From NCBI RefSeq assembly GCF_037026715.1, contig NZ_JBANCG010000007.1, positions 306,520 through 370,519 of the forward strand: a stretch of 64,000 nucleotides of DNA, written 5' to 3'. The notes under the pieces are model-generated. The model had not been told where the DNA came from. It saw nothing but the letters and a program-made list of their open reading frames with translations, and ran no database searches. Origin of the DNA: Breoghania sp037026715 (lineage in GTDB: Bacteria; Pseudomonadota; Alphaproteobacteria; Rhizobiales; Stappiaceae). Of the stretch, positions 23,748-32,187 are shown in pieces (positions within the stretch are counted from its first letter, which is position 1; the number at the start of each line of letters is the position of its first letter). The translations under genes and the position numbers were made by a program.

Positions 23748-24488
23748 TCAGACGCGCTTTTCCGGCGACTTGCACAGATCCGCGATGATGCAGCGGCCGC
23801 AATCGGGCGTGCGTGCCTTGCACACGTAGCGTCCGTGCAGGATCAGCCAGTGATGGGCGTGCAGGCGATAGGCGTCGGGAATGATCTTCTCCAGCGCCAG
23901 CTCCACCTCCAGCGGTGTCTTTCCGGGTGCGATGCCCAGCCGGTTGCCGATCCGGAAGAGATGTGTGTCGACCGCGATTGTCGGCTCGCCGAAGGCGATG
24001 TTGAGCACAACGTTGGCCGTCTTGCGTCCGACGCCCGGCAACCGCTCCAGCGCCTCGCGCGAACGCGGCACCTCGCCGCGATAGTCCGCGATCAGCATCT
24101 GCGACAGGGCGATCACGTTCTTCGCCTTGTTGCGGTAAAGCCCGATCGTCTTGATCGCCTCGCGCACCCGGTCCTCGCCGAGCGCCAGCATCTTTTCGGG
24201 CGTGTCGGCCATCGCGAAGAGCCCGCGCGTCGCCTTGTTCACGCCCGCATCGGTTGCCTGCGCGGAGAGTACCACCGCCACCAGCAGCGTGAACGGATTG
24301 ACGTATTCCAGCTCGCCCTTCGGCTCCGGATCGTGCTGGCGGAACCGCTCGAAGATCGCCTCGATCTCGGCGGACGTGTAGCGGGGCGCCTTCGTGCGCT
24401 TGCGCGGTGCGGGCTTGGCAGCCGCCTTTTTCGCCGGCGATGCCGAACCGGCCGCCCCGGATTTCGATGCTGTCTTGGTATTGGCCAT
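23748..24488 (-). CDS. nth: Endonuclease III
   Basis: Base-excision repair glycosylase/AP lyase for oxidised pyrimidines. The helix-hairpin-helix LPGVGRKTANVV with its catalytic lysine neighbourhood, VDTHLFRIGNRLG with the catalytic aspartate, and a C-x6-C-x2-C-x5-C iron-sulfur cluster near the C-terminus are complete. The 246-residue form begins MANTKTASKSG and has a lysine/alanine-rich N-terminal extension of about 35 residues compared with E. coli. Its start is only 22 bp from that of the divergent DUF2244 gene. Confidence 0.95.
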   Translation of the reverse strand: MANTKTASKSGAAGSASPAKKAAAKPAPRKRTKAPRYTSAEIEAIFERFRQHDPEPKGELEYVNPFTLLVAVVLSAQATDAGVNKATRGLFAMADTPEKMLALGEDRVREAIKTIGLYRNKAKNVIALSQMLIADYRGEVPRSREALERLPGVGRKTANVVLNIAFGEPTIAVDTHLFRIGNRLGIAPGKTPLEVELALEKIIPDAYRLHAHHWLILHGRYVCKARTPDCGRCIIADLCKSPEKRV

Positions 24489-24510
24489 TTCTCTTCTATA
24501 CTGAAGCCCC

Positions 24511-25065
24511 ATGAGTGACGCCAACGCGAAAACGCCCGCGGCCGGTGCGGCAATCGGAACCGCCACGGCGCCCGATCCCTTCTTTTCGGCCGTCCTGACC
24601 CCGTACCGTTCGCTCGGGCCGCGCGGATTTCTGGTGCTTATGCTGTTGCTCGTCGCGGTGTCGTTTACCGCGGGCCTGTTTTGTGTCGCCATCGGTGCAT
24701 GGCCGGTCTTCGGATTTTTCGGGCTCGATGTGGCGCTCGTCTGGTTTGCCTTCCGCCGCAATTATCGCGATGCGCGCGCCTTTGAGGAGGTCGACGTCTC
24801 CATCGAAGAGGTCGTGCTGCGAAAGGTGTCTGCGAAGGGCGATGTGCAGGTCTACCGGTTCAATCCGGCCTGGGTGCGCATCGACGTCGAACGTATCGAG
24901 GATGAAGGGGTGACCCGCCTGCGGCTTCGCTCGCACGGGCGCGAGGTGCCGCTCGGCGTTTTCCTCAATCCGGCGGACCGGGAGGATTTCGCAAGGGCGT
25001 TCTCGCTCGCGCTGGCCTCGGCCCGTGCCGGAGGGCCCCTCCCCGTTCCGGCTGCCCCCGCTTGA
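24511..25065 (+). CDS. DUF2244 membrane protein
   Basis: A 184-residue protein with two adjacent transmembrane segments (about residues 40-60 and 64-80) separated by a very short loop, then a soluble C-terminal domain ending in a proline-rich tail. This layout, with FRRNYRDARAFEEV after the second segment and VRIDVERIEDEGVTRLRL later, matches the DUF2244 family of alphaproteobacteria. Function is unknown. It starts head-to-head with nth. Confidence 0.85.
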   Translation: MSDANAKTPAAGAAIGTATAPDPFFSAVLTPYRSLGPRGFLVLMLLLVAVSFTAGLFCVAIGAWPVFGFFGLDVALVWFAFRRNYRDARAFEEVDVSIEEVVLRKVSAKGDVQVYRFNPAWVRIDVERIEDEGVTRLRLRSHGREVPLGVFLNPADREDFARAFSLALASARAGGPLPVPAAPA

Positions 25066-25245
25066 ACTAAGGGCTGCGACCGGTATGTGGGTGGGCGCAA
25101 AGCGCCGCCGGCCGGTCGTGCCCGTTAACTTGTGGAGGAACGCCCCTCTTTCCACCGCTGGCGGGCGGATTTGTGCTAATTCGTGCGGGCAGGATCGCGG
25201 CCGATGAGCGCCGCGCCTTCCCCCATCCCAGTCGCAGGAGCAGGA

Positions 25246-26751
25246 ATGCAGGTCGGCATCGACATCGGCATGACGTCACAGGGGACGCCGGCCATGTTCG
25301 ATCTGGAGGAACTGCTGGCGACCCGTCTTCTCGTCCAGGGCAATTCCGGCTCGGGCAAATCCCATCTGTTGCGCCGGATCCTGGAACAGAGCGCGCAATG
25401 GGTCCAGCAGGCGGTGATCGATCCGGAAGGCGACTTCGTCACCCTGGCCGACAAGTTCGGTCATGTGGTCGTCGATGCGCAAGGAACGAGCGAGGCCGAT
25501 CTCGCCCGCATTGCCGGCCGCGTGCGCCAGCACCGTATTTCCGTCGTCCTCAACCTCGAAGGGCTTGATGCCGATATCCAGATGAAGGCGGCCGCCGCCT
25601 TCATGAACGGCCTTTTCGATGCCGAGCGCGATTTCTGGTATCCGATGCTGGTCATCGTCGACGAGGCTCAGCTCTTCGCGCCTTCCGCCAGCGGCGACGT
25701 CTCCGACGAGGCCCGGCGCGTGTCGCTGGGCGCGATGACGAACCTGATGTGCCGCGGCCGCAAGCGCGGGCTCGCCGGCATCATCGCCACCCAGCGTCTT
25801 GCCAAGCTTGCCAAGAACGTCGCCGCCGAGGCGGCGAATTTCCTGATGGGCCGCACTTTTCTCGATATCGACATGGCCCGCGCCGCCGACCTCCTCGGCA
25901 TGGAGCGGCGTCAGGCGGAAGCGTTCCGCAATCTGGAGCGCGGCCATTTCATCGCGCTCGGCTCGGCCATCACGCGGCGCGCCGTCACCGTCAAGATCGG
26001 GCCGGTGGAGACCTCGGCCAGAAGTGGCGGCCTGAAGCTGATGCCGCTGCCCGAACAGCCGCCCGAGGATGCGCGCGATCTCATCTTCACGCGTGGCGCC
26101 GACGAGCCGGAACAGGTGCACCGCCCGGTGCGTCGCCCGCCTCCGACCCCCGCCCCCGATCTCCTCACCCAGCTCGCCGAGGCGCGTGTCAGCGCAAATG
26201 AGCAGGCCGAGGCCGCAAGTCCCGCCATGGACGAAAGCGAGCGGCAGGCGGCCATCGATGCCATCCTGCACGATATCCTCAACGATCCCGAAGCCGGGTT
26301 CCGGTCGGTCTCCGTGCTCTATCAGGATTTCCAGGTGCGCATGCGCATTGCCCGGCTCGGCGCGCCGATGGACCTGTCCTCGTTCCGCCAGCGCCTCGCG
26401 GTCGCCCGCGCCGGTGTGGGGATGGACGAGCAGGCGACGCCGGACTGGGAACACGCCATCGAGCTCTCCCGCAGCCTGCCGGACGACATGCAGGGCGTGT
26501 TCCTGGTCCTTGCGCGCGCAGCGCTTGCCGGCGAGCCCTGCCCCGGCGATGCGGAGATCGCGCGTATCTACGGCACGCGGTCCACGGGCCGTGCCCGCCG
26601 GCTGATCACCTACATGGAAGAGCGCGACTTCATTGTCGTCAGCACCGATTTCTCCGGAAACCGGCAGATCGCCATCCCGGAATTCGGCTGGCGCACCGCC
26701 GCCGGCGATCCCAATGCGGCGCCGTCGGAGAGCGCCGCCAGCCACGCCTGA
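25246..26751 (+). CDS. HerA-like/DUF87 ATP-binding protein
   Basis: ATPase with Walker A GNSGSGKS (residues 32-39), Walker B LVIVDEAQ (about 134-141) and a sensor-like ATQRLAKL, arranged as in the HerA/VirB4-type DUF87 family of DNA-pumping ATPases, but with no NurA nuclease partner nearby. After about residue 270 follow a proline-rich linker and a C-terminal helical region ending in a winged-helix-like segment. The ATG giving MQVGIDIG is used because AGGAG lies 5 nt upstream (501 residues); ATG 25204 and GTG 25183 are alternatives. Its role here is unknown. Confidence 0.8.
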   Translation: MQVGIDIGMTSQGTPAMFDLEELLATRLLVQGNSGSGKSHLLRRILEQSAQWVQQAVIDPEGDFVTLADKFGHVVVDAQGTSEADLARIAGRVRQHRISVVLNLEGLDADIQMKAAAAFMNGLFDAERDFWYPMLVIVDEAQLFAPSASGDVSDEARRVSLGAMTNLMCRGRKRGLAGIIATQRLAKLAKNVAAEAANFLMGRTFLDIDMARAADLLGMERRQAEAFRNLERGHFIALGSAITRRAVTVKIGPVETSARSGGLKLMPLPEQPPEDARDLIFTRGADEPEQVHRPVRRPPPTPAPDLLTQLAEARVSANEQAEAASPAMDESERQAAIDAILHDILNDPEAGFRSVSVLYQDFQVRMRIARLGAPMDLSSFRQRLAVARAGVGMDEQATPDWEHAIELSRSLPDDMQGVFLVLARAALAGEPCPGDAEIARIYGTRSTGRARRLITYMEERDFIVVSTDFSGNRQIAIPEFGWRTAAGDPNAAPSESAASHA

Positions 26752-26878
26752 ATGGGATAGATCGCGCCCGGCATCGATCTGTATCGCCCGCGCAAGAAAC
26801 GGGTGGTCCGGACGTCCCCGCACGCCTACCCTCTTCTCCTCGAACAGGACAACACCCGATCTGTCGGAGAAGAGCATC

Positions 26879-27781
26879 ATGACCGTGGCGCTGGAAATGC
26901 CCGCCGTGGCCGAAACCAGGTCTCTTTCGCAGGAGATGGGCGGCAACTATGCGACCGTGCGCGCTGCGCTTGAGTTCATCACCGAGCGCTGGCGCGATCA
27001 GCCGTCGCTGGAGGAAATCGCCGAGCGCACCAGCATCTCGCCGATGCACCTGCAGCGGGTCTTTCATCGCTGGGCGGGGCTCACGCCGAAACAGTTCCTG
27101 CAGGCGATCACGCTCGATCACGCGCGAGAACTGCTGCGCAATTCAGCCTCCGTCCTGGATACGACCTTTGAGGTCGGCCTGTCCGGACCTGCCCGGCTGC
27201 ACGATCTGTTCGTGGTGCACGAGGCGATGACGCCGGGCGTCTACCGCGCCCGCGGGCGCGGGCTCACAATCCGCTGGGGGCTCCATGCCTCCCCATTCGG
27301 CCAGGCCCTTGTGATGATCACCGAGCACGGTCTGGCGGGCCTCGCCTTTGCCGATCCCGGCGAAGAGGCCGCGGCGCTGGCGGACATGTCCTCGCGCTGG
27401 CCGCATGCGGACTATGTCGAGGACCGGGCGGCGACGGAGCCCTATTGCGCGCGCATCTTCGATCCCGGCCGCTGGTCGGCGCAAAGCCCGTTGCGCATCG
27501 TGCTCATCGGCACCGATTTCGAGGTTCGCGTCTGGGAAACGCTGCTTGCGATCCCGCTCGGCCGCGCCACCACCTATTCGGATATAGCGGCGCACCTCGG
27601 CAAGCCTTCGGCTGCGCGCGCGGTGGGCAGCGCTGTCGGGCGCAATCCGGTGTCCTTCGTGGTTCCCTGCCATCGGGTGCTGGGCAAGACCGGCGCGCTG
27701 TGCGGCTATCACTGGGGCCTGACCCGCAAGCGCGCGATCCTCGGCTGGGAGGCCGGGGTCAGCGGGACTGCGACGGACTGA
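26879..27781 (+). CDS. Ada-like methylated-DNA-protein-cysteine methyltransferase with AraC helix-turn-helix
   Basis: Repairs O6-alkylguanine by suicidal methyl transfer and probably regulates transcription. Residues 20-110 form an AraC-type HTH (SLEEIAERTSISPMHLQRVF region), followed by the methyltransferase domain with the active-site PCHRV, Cys264. The N-terminal zinc domain of E. coli Ada, which senses methylphosphotriesters, is missing, so activation must differ from the classical adaptive response. The protein has 300 residues. It is convergent with folC, 21 bp away. Confidence 0.9.
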   Translation: MTVALEMPAVAETRSLSQEMGGNYATVRAALEFITERWRDQPSLEEIAERTSISPMHLQRVFHRWAGLTPKQFLQAITLDHARELLRNSASVLDTTFEVGLSGPARLHDLFVVHEAMTPGVYRARGRGLTIRWGLHASPFGQALVMITEHGLAGLAFADPGEEAAALADMSSRWPHADYVEDRAATEPYCARIFDPGRWSAQSPLRIVLIGTDFEVRVWETLLAIPLGRATTYSDIAAHLGKPSAARAVGSAVGRNPVSFVVPCHRVLGKTGALCGYHWGLTRKRAILGWEAGVSGTATD

Positions 27782-27802
27782 GAAGGATCGGCGTCTGCCG
27801 TC

Positions 27803-29122
27803 CTATTGCGGAAGCGTGCCGTTCAGCGACAGCACGTCGCCGGCAAGATAGAGCGACCCGCAGATGAGGATGCGCGGCGCAATATCGCCGGCCGACAGCT
27901 CGCAGACCCGATCAAGTGCCGCATGAAGATCCTTCTTCGGCTCCGCGATGAGACCGGCTTCAGCCGCAAGGTCCGCCAGCTCCTCTGGCGTGCGCCCGGC
28001 ATTGGAGGCATGGATCGGAACGGTCACCACGTAGTGCGCCAGCCCTTCGAAGGCCCGGAAGAAGCCAACCGGATCCTTGGTCGTCAGCATGCCGGCGACG
28101 AGATAGAGCGGCCGGTCGACCTTGTCGCCCAGTTCCGCCATTGCCGCTGAAATCACGGCGCCCGCCCCGGGATTGTGGCCGCCGTCGAGCCAGACCTCCG
28201 CCCCTTCCGGAACATGGTCCATGATCTCGCCGCTGCGGATCGGCTGCATGCGCGCCGGCCACGAAACGTTGGCGAGCCCGGCTTCTGTCGCGTCCATGCC
28301 TGGCCAGACGCCGGCGGCGCGAAGGGCGGCGATCGCCGTGCCCGCGTTCACATATTGATGGTGGCCGATGAGCCTGGGCTTCGGCAGGTCCAGAAGGCCA
28401 TCCTCGTCCTGATAGACGAGCCGGCCGTGTTCCTCGTGCGCCATCCAGTCCTGGCCGCCGATCCTGAGCGGAGCGCCCGCCCGCGCGGCTTCGCGTTCGA
28501 TGACATCGCGCACCGCATCCACCTGCGGCGCGATCACGCCGGGCGCGCCGCGCTTCAGGATGCCCGCCTTTTCGAAGGCGATTTCCTCGATCCGGCTGCC
28601 GAGAAACCGTTCGTGGTCGAGCGAGACCGAGGTGATCACGGACGCGAGCGGCGCGTCGATGACGTTGGTCGCGTCAAGCCGCCCGCCAAGCCCCACCTCC
28701 ATCAGCAACACGTCGGCCGGGTGGCTTGCGAAGAGCTGCATGGCGACGGCGGTGGAGATCTCGAAAAAGGTGATCGGCTCGCCCGCGTTGACCTGTTCCA
28801 CGTGGCGCAGCGCCTCGCACAGCACGTCGTCCTCGACGATCCGCCCGCCGCCCTCGTGCGCGAGCCGGATGCGTTCGTGAAAACGCACCAGATGCGGCGA
28901 GGTGTAGACGTGAACGCGCTTTTCCGCCGCCTCCAGCATCGCGCGCATGAAGGCGGTGGTGGAGCCCTTGCCGTTCGTACCGGCAATGTGGATGACCGGC
29001 GGCAGCGAACGCTCGGGATTGCCGAGCGCGTCGAGCAACCGCTGCATGCGGCCGAGCGAAAGGTCGATCTCCTTGGGATGGAGACCGAGAAGTCGCTCCA
29101 GAATGGGCGTACTGTGATCCAT
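27803..29122 (-). CDS. folC: Bifunctional folylpolyglutamate synthase/dihydrofolate synthase
   Basis: Adds glutamate to dihydropteroate and to folates. P-loop AGTNGKGST (residues 47-55), TSPHLVRFHERI and LMEVGLGGRLDATNV are the Mur-ligase-like signatures of FolC. The ATG giving MDHSTPILERLLGLHP is used (439 residues); upstream codons in frame run toward accD without similarity. Third gene after trpA and accD, the standard proteobacterial accD-folC order, separated from accD by 46 nt. Confidence 0.96.
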   Translation of the reverse strand: MDHSTPILERLLGLHPKEIDLSLGRMQRLLDALGNPERSLPPVIHIAGTNGKGSTTAFMRAMLEAAEKRVHVYTSPHLVRFHERIRLAHEGGGRIVEDDVLCEALRHVEQVNAGEPITFFEISTAVAMQLFASHPADVLLMEVGLGGRLDATNVIDAPLASVITSVSLDHERFLGSRIEEIAFEKAGILKRGAPGVIAPQVDAVRDVIEREAARAGAPLRIGGQDWMAHEEHGRLVYQDEDGLLDLPKPRLIGHHQYVNAGTAIAALRAAGVWPGMDATEAGLANVSWPARMQPIRSGEIMDHVPEGAEVWLDGGHNPGAGAVISAAMAELGDKVDRPLYLVAGMLTTKDPVGFFRAFEGLAHYVVTVPIHASNAGRTPEELADLAAEAGLIAEPKKDLHAALDRVCELSAGDIAPRILICGSLYLAGDVLSLNGTLPQ

Positions 29123-29168
29123 CGGCGGATCTTCGCAATTTCTCAAGTGAATGAACGTGCGAACGGGA

Positions 29169-30107
29169 TCAGGCCTCTTCGGCAGCTTTCTCGTCGGCCG
29201 GCTCCGGGGCTTCACCGCCCGTATCCCGCGTTTCCTCGCCGGCCTGTTCGACGATGGTCGGCTCGCTCATCAGCAGGGCGCAGATCCGCGAAACCGTTTC
29301 CGGTATTTCGTGCCGGTGGACGACCATGTCGACCATGCCGTGCTCCAGAAGATATTCCGAGCGCTGGAAACCCTCGGGCAGCTTCTCGCGGATGATCTGC
29401 TCGATGACGCGCGGTCCCGCAAAGCCGATGAGGGCGCCGGGCTCGGCGATGTGGATGTCGCCGAGCATCGCGTAGGATGCGGTAACGCCGCCGGTCGTCG
29501 GGTTGGTCAGCACGACGATGTAGGGAAGCCCCGCCTCCTTCAGCAGGCGGATCGCGGCGGTGGTGCGGGGCATCTGCATCAGCGACAGGATGCCTTCCTG
29601 CATCCGCGCGCCGCCGGAAGCGGCAAACAGCACGAACGGCGTGCCGGCCTCCCGCGCATGATCGAGCCCGCGGATGATCGCCTCGCCAGCCGCCATGCCA
29701 AGCGATCCGCCGATGAAGGCGAAGTCCTGCACGGCCGCGGTGATCTTCAGCCCCTTCACAAGGCCGCTTGCCACGATCACGGCATCGTCCATGCCGGTCT
29801 TCGTCTTGGCGTCCTTGAGACGGTCGGTGTAGCGGCGCTCGTCGCGGAACTTGAGCGGATCGATGGCGACTTCAGGCGTCTCAAGCTTCTCGAACGCGCC
29901 GTCGTCGAAGAAGAACTCCAGCCGCTTGGTCGAGGAAATGCGCATGTGGTGGCCGGAGCTCGGCACCACCCACTGGTTCTGTTCCAGGTCGCGATGGAAC
30001 ACCATCTCGCCCGTCTCCGGGCACTTGATCCAGAGGTTCTCCGGGGTCTCCCGCTTTTGCAGGAAGCTCTGGATTTTCGGTCGGACGACGTTGTTGATCC
30101 AGTTCAC
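29169..30107 (-). CDS. accD: Acetyl-CoA carboxylase carboxyltransferase subunit beta
   Basis: Beta subunit of the carboxyltransferase that makes malonyl-CoA. The carboxylase core is intact (FIGGSLGMAAGEAI, ASGGARMQEG, NPTTGGVTASYA). The N-terminal zinc ribbon is degenerate: only one cysteine remains (Cys29, in WIKCPETGEMV) and the later pair is replaced by QWVVPSSGHH. I recall this loss as usual in alphaproteobacterial AccD, so it is probably lineage-typical. The C-terminus is an acidic tail. It follows trpA by 47 nt. Confidence 0.96.
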   Translation of the reverse strand: MNWINNVVRPKIQSFLQKRETPENLWIKCPETGEMVFHRDLEQNQWVVPSSGHHMRISSTKRLEFFFDDGAFEKLETPEVAIDPLKFRDERRYTDRLKDAKTKTGMDDAVIVASGLVKGLKITAAVQDFAFIGGSLGMAAGEAIIRGLDHAREAGTPFVLFAASGGARMQEGILSLMQMPRTTAAIRLLKEAGLPYIVVLTNPTTGGVTASYAMLGDIHIAEPGALIGFAGPRVIEQIIREKLPEGFQRSEYLLEHGMVDMVVHRHEIPETVSRICALLMSEPTIVEQAGEETRDTGGEAPEPADEKAAEEA

Positions 30108-30154
30108 GGGTTCAAGTTCCGGTATCTGTTGAACGGATGGACCGCCTGGGGCCG

Positions 30155-31006
30155 CTACTCTGCGGCCTGCGATCGCGCGGCGCGCACGCCGCGAGCGAGA
30201 TCGGCGACCAGCTCTGTGACGGCCGAAACCGTCCTTTGTGTGGCGCGGCCCTCGTTGTCGAGGCTCTCGCGCACCGCATTCACGATTGCGGAGCCGACAA
30301 CGACGCCGTCCGCATTGCGGCCGATCTCGCGTGCCTGCTCGGCCGATTTCACGCCGAAGCCGACGGCCACGGGAAGCCGCGTGTGCCCCTTGATCCGCGT
30401 CACCGCCTCCGCGACCCGGCCCGCGTCAGGCGCGGCCGTGCCGGTGATGCCGGTGATGGAGACGTAATAGACGAACCCGGAGGTGTTTGCGAGAACGGCG
30501 GGAAGCCGATGGTCATCAGTGGTGGGGGTCGCGAGACGGATGAAGTTGACGCCAGCCCTGATCGCGGGAAGGCAGAGCTCTTCGTCCTCTTCGGGCGGCA
30601 GGTCCACGACGATCAGGCCGTCAACGCCGGCCTCCACCGCATCCCTGAGGAAGGCGTCAACGCCATAGGCGTAGATGGGATTGTAGTAGCCCATCAGAAC
30701 GATAGGCGTCTCCGCGTCGCCTTCGCGGAAGGCGCGGACCATCGAAAGCGTCTTCTTCATGGTCTGGCCGGCCGCCAGCGCGCGCTGCGAGGCGAGCTGG
30801 ATCGTCGGGCCTTCGGCCATGGGATCGGAGAAGGGCATGCCGAGTTCGATCACGTCGGCGCCGGCACTCGGCAGCGCCTTGAGGATCGCCTGCGACGTTT
30901 CGAGGTCCGGATCGCCTGCGGTGACGAAAGTCACGAGGGCCGGCCGACCCTCGCTGGCGCAAGCCGCAAACCGGCGGTCGATCCGCGTCCCGTTCGTGGG
31001 GCTCAT
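30155..31006 (-). CDS. trpA: Tryptophan synthase alpha chain
   Basis: Cleaves indole-3-glycerol phosphate to indole, which is channelled to TrpB. The active-site segment VIELGMPFSDPMAEGPTIQ (residues 52-70) has the catalytic glutamate at 54, but the aspartate equivalent to E. coli Asp60 is Glu65. GFGVKSAEQA is the phosphate-binding region. The ATG giving MSPTNGTRIDRRF is used (283 residues). In most relatives trpB is immediately upstream; here two small genes and a repeat intervene. Confidence 0.95.
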   Translation of the reverse strand: MSPTNGTRIDRRFAACASEGRPALVTFVTAGDPDLETSQAILKALPSAGADVIELGMPFSDPMAEGPTIQLASQRALAAGQTMKKTLSMVRAFREGDAETPIVLMGYYNPIYAYGVDAFLRDAVEAGVDGLIVVDLPPEEDEELCLPAIRAGVNFIRLATPTTDDHRLPAVLANTSGFVYYVSITGITGTAAPDAGRVAEAVTRIKGHTRLPVAVGFGVKSAEQAREIGRNADGVVVGSAIVNAVRESLDNEGRATQRTVSAVTELVADLARGVRAARSQAAE

Positions 31007-31143
31007 TCGCAACGTCCCATTATCCTTCCGGTACCGGGCATCGTGTCCGGCGCCATTACCAGAATGAGGATGTAGGGGCGGCGGCGTCCCTCTGTCAATG
31101 CGCCGCGTCGGTCGCGGCGGCGGCGCGGGGGCCGGAATGGAGG

Positions 31144-31326
31144 TCAGAGGTCGCCGAAACCGGACCTCAGGGCGACGCGCATGACATCGCCGCGGTTGAG
31201 GCCGCGCCGTGCAAGTTCGTCGTCCGACATCATGGAAAGCTCGTGATAGGTGGCGTTGGCACGCCCGGCACGCTGGATATCGTCGAACACGCCGAGAACG
31301 GAGCCAAGGAAGGAGCGGGAAACCAT
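31144..31326 (-). CDS. DUF1127 small protein (YjiS-like)
   Basis: A 60-residue basic protein. The C-terminal half, ELSMMSDDELARRGLNRGDV followed by a short tail, is the DUF1127 signature; short arginine-rich members in related bacteria influence phosphate and carbon metabolism and RNA turnover, but no function can be read here. An upstream ATG at 31440 would add 38 unrelated residues. It lies between trpA and the DUF2267 gene, on the same strand as the trp genes, preceded by a GGAGAA ribosome-binding site. Confidence 0.88.
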   Translation of the reverse strand: MVSRSFLGSVLGVFDDIQRAGRANATYHELSMMSDDELARRGLNRGDVMRVALRSGFGDL

Positions 31327-31527
31327 TTTGGGATTCTCCTTGTTTTTCGGAGGTTTCTGATCCCGATATCGCTCTTTGTGCAACGCACAACAATCAGGCA
31401 CGGAGCATGGGTGCCGTGTGTCTTGCGCATGGCTCGTCACTCGCGCCGGCCGGAACCACGCGCGGGGACTGCCCGCCGGATCGTTTCATGGCCTGACGGA
31501 CGTGGCGCGGGGATTTCGGCTGTGGCT

Positions 31528-31570
31528 CATCCTTCGAGACGCCGTCTTGCGACGGCTCCTCAGGATGACG
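31528..31570 (+). repeat. REP-like palindromic element, copy 1
   Basis: A 43-bp element whose ends CATCCTTCGAGACGCC and GGCTCCTCAGGATGACG are shared with copy 2. The middle forms GCCGTC-TTGC-GACGGC, a 6-bp stem with a 4-nt loop. The ends resemble abundant intergenic palindromes I recall from Hyphomicrobiales genomes. Confidence 0.88.
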
Positions 31571-31612
31571 TTGTCCGTGTTGATGTTTTGGTGAAGGTAG
31601 CAACAAACATTA

Positions 31613-31655
31613 CGTCATCCTGAGGAGCCCGCGTGAGCGGGCGTCTCGAAGGATG
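31613..31655 (-). repeat. REP-like palindromic element, copy 2 (inverted)
   Basis: Inverted relative to copy 1 and 42 bp away. The outer 16 and 17 bp are identical to copy 1, while the inner stem reads GCCCGC-TCAC-GCGGGC on the minus strand: different bases, same pairing. The pair can also form one long hairpin. Confidence 0.88.
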
Positions 31656-31687
31656 GGCGACCTGCTTCCATCCCGCCGTGGCCCATT

Positions 31688-32110
31688 CTAGTCGGCCTCG
31701 ACGCTCCAGAAGGCGCAGGCTTCCTCGCCGAGCGTCGCCAGACACTGGTCGAACCGTTTTTCGTCCACGAAACGACGCAGTGCACGGGCAACCGCGCGGA
31801 TGCTGCCGTGCGGGGCGAAATTGTGGTGGCGGCGCAGGCCGGCCACCTCCTCGTCCAGCACCTTTCGCTCCGCATAGGCGACCGGCGGCACTGAGATATC
31901 CCATTCCCCGACGAACAGCGCGCGCAGAACCGCCGGCAGCGTGTCGGCAAAGCGCAGCCCTTCCTCGACGCTGAGGCGGCGACGGAATGTGCGGAATACA
32001 CCTTCCACGACCGTATAGGTCTGGTTGCGGGTGGTCAGGTCCAGCGCGTCGCGGGCCTCTTCGATGAACCGTTCGAACACGGGACCCGCGCGCTGATAGT
32101 CGTTCGGCAT
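31688..32110 (-). CDS. DUF2267 protein
   Basis: A 140-residue soluble, helical protein. TRNQTYTVVEGVFRTFRRRL (residues 26-45) followed by ADTLPAVLRALFVGEWDI is characteristic of the DUF2267 family, whose function is unknown. It starts 77 nt after trpB on the same strand, so it may be expressed with the trp genes, but there is no known link to tryptophan synthesis. Confidence 0.85.
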   Translation of the reverse strand: MPNDYQRAGPVFERFIEEARDALDLTTRNQTYTVVEGVFRTFRRRLSVEEGLRFADTLPAVLRALFVGEWDISVPPVAYAERKVLDEEVAGLRRHHNFAPHGSIRAVARALRRFVDEKRFDQCLATLGEEACAFWSVEAD

Positions 32111-32187
32111 TGGCACGGCGGCGGCCTTCTTCTGCGAGGTCGTCGTTCCGGTTCCCGATGCGGTCCGGCCGCGACGGCGATCTGCGC

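Larger units (their letters stand above)
31327..31687. other. Intergenic region with REP-like palindromes inside the trp cluster
   Basis: A 361-bp gap between the DUF2267 and DUF1127 genes. It contains the two inverted palindromic elements listed separately and no supported gene. The remainder near 31327-31520 probably holds the DUF1127 promoter. Confidence 0.6.

Noticed and set aside
31376..31623. Small open frames in the DUF2267-DUF1127 gap
   Set aside because: They run through the palindromic repeats and have no ribosome-binding site or recognisable motif.
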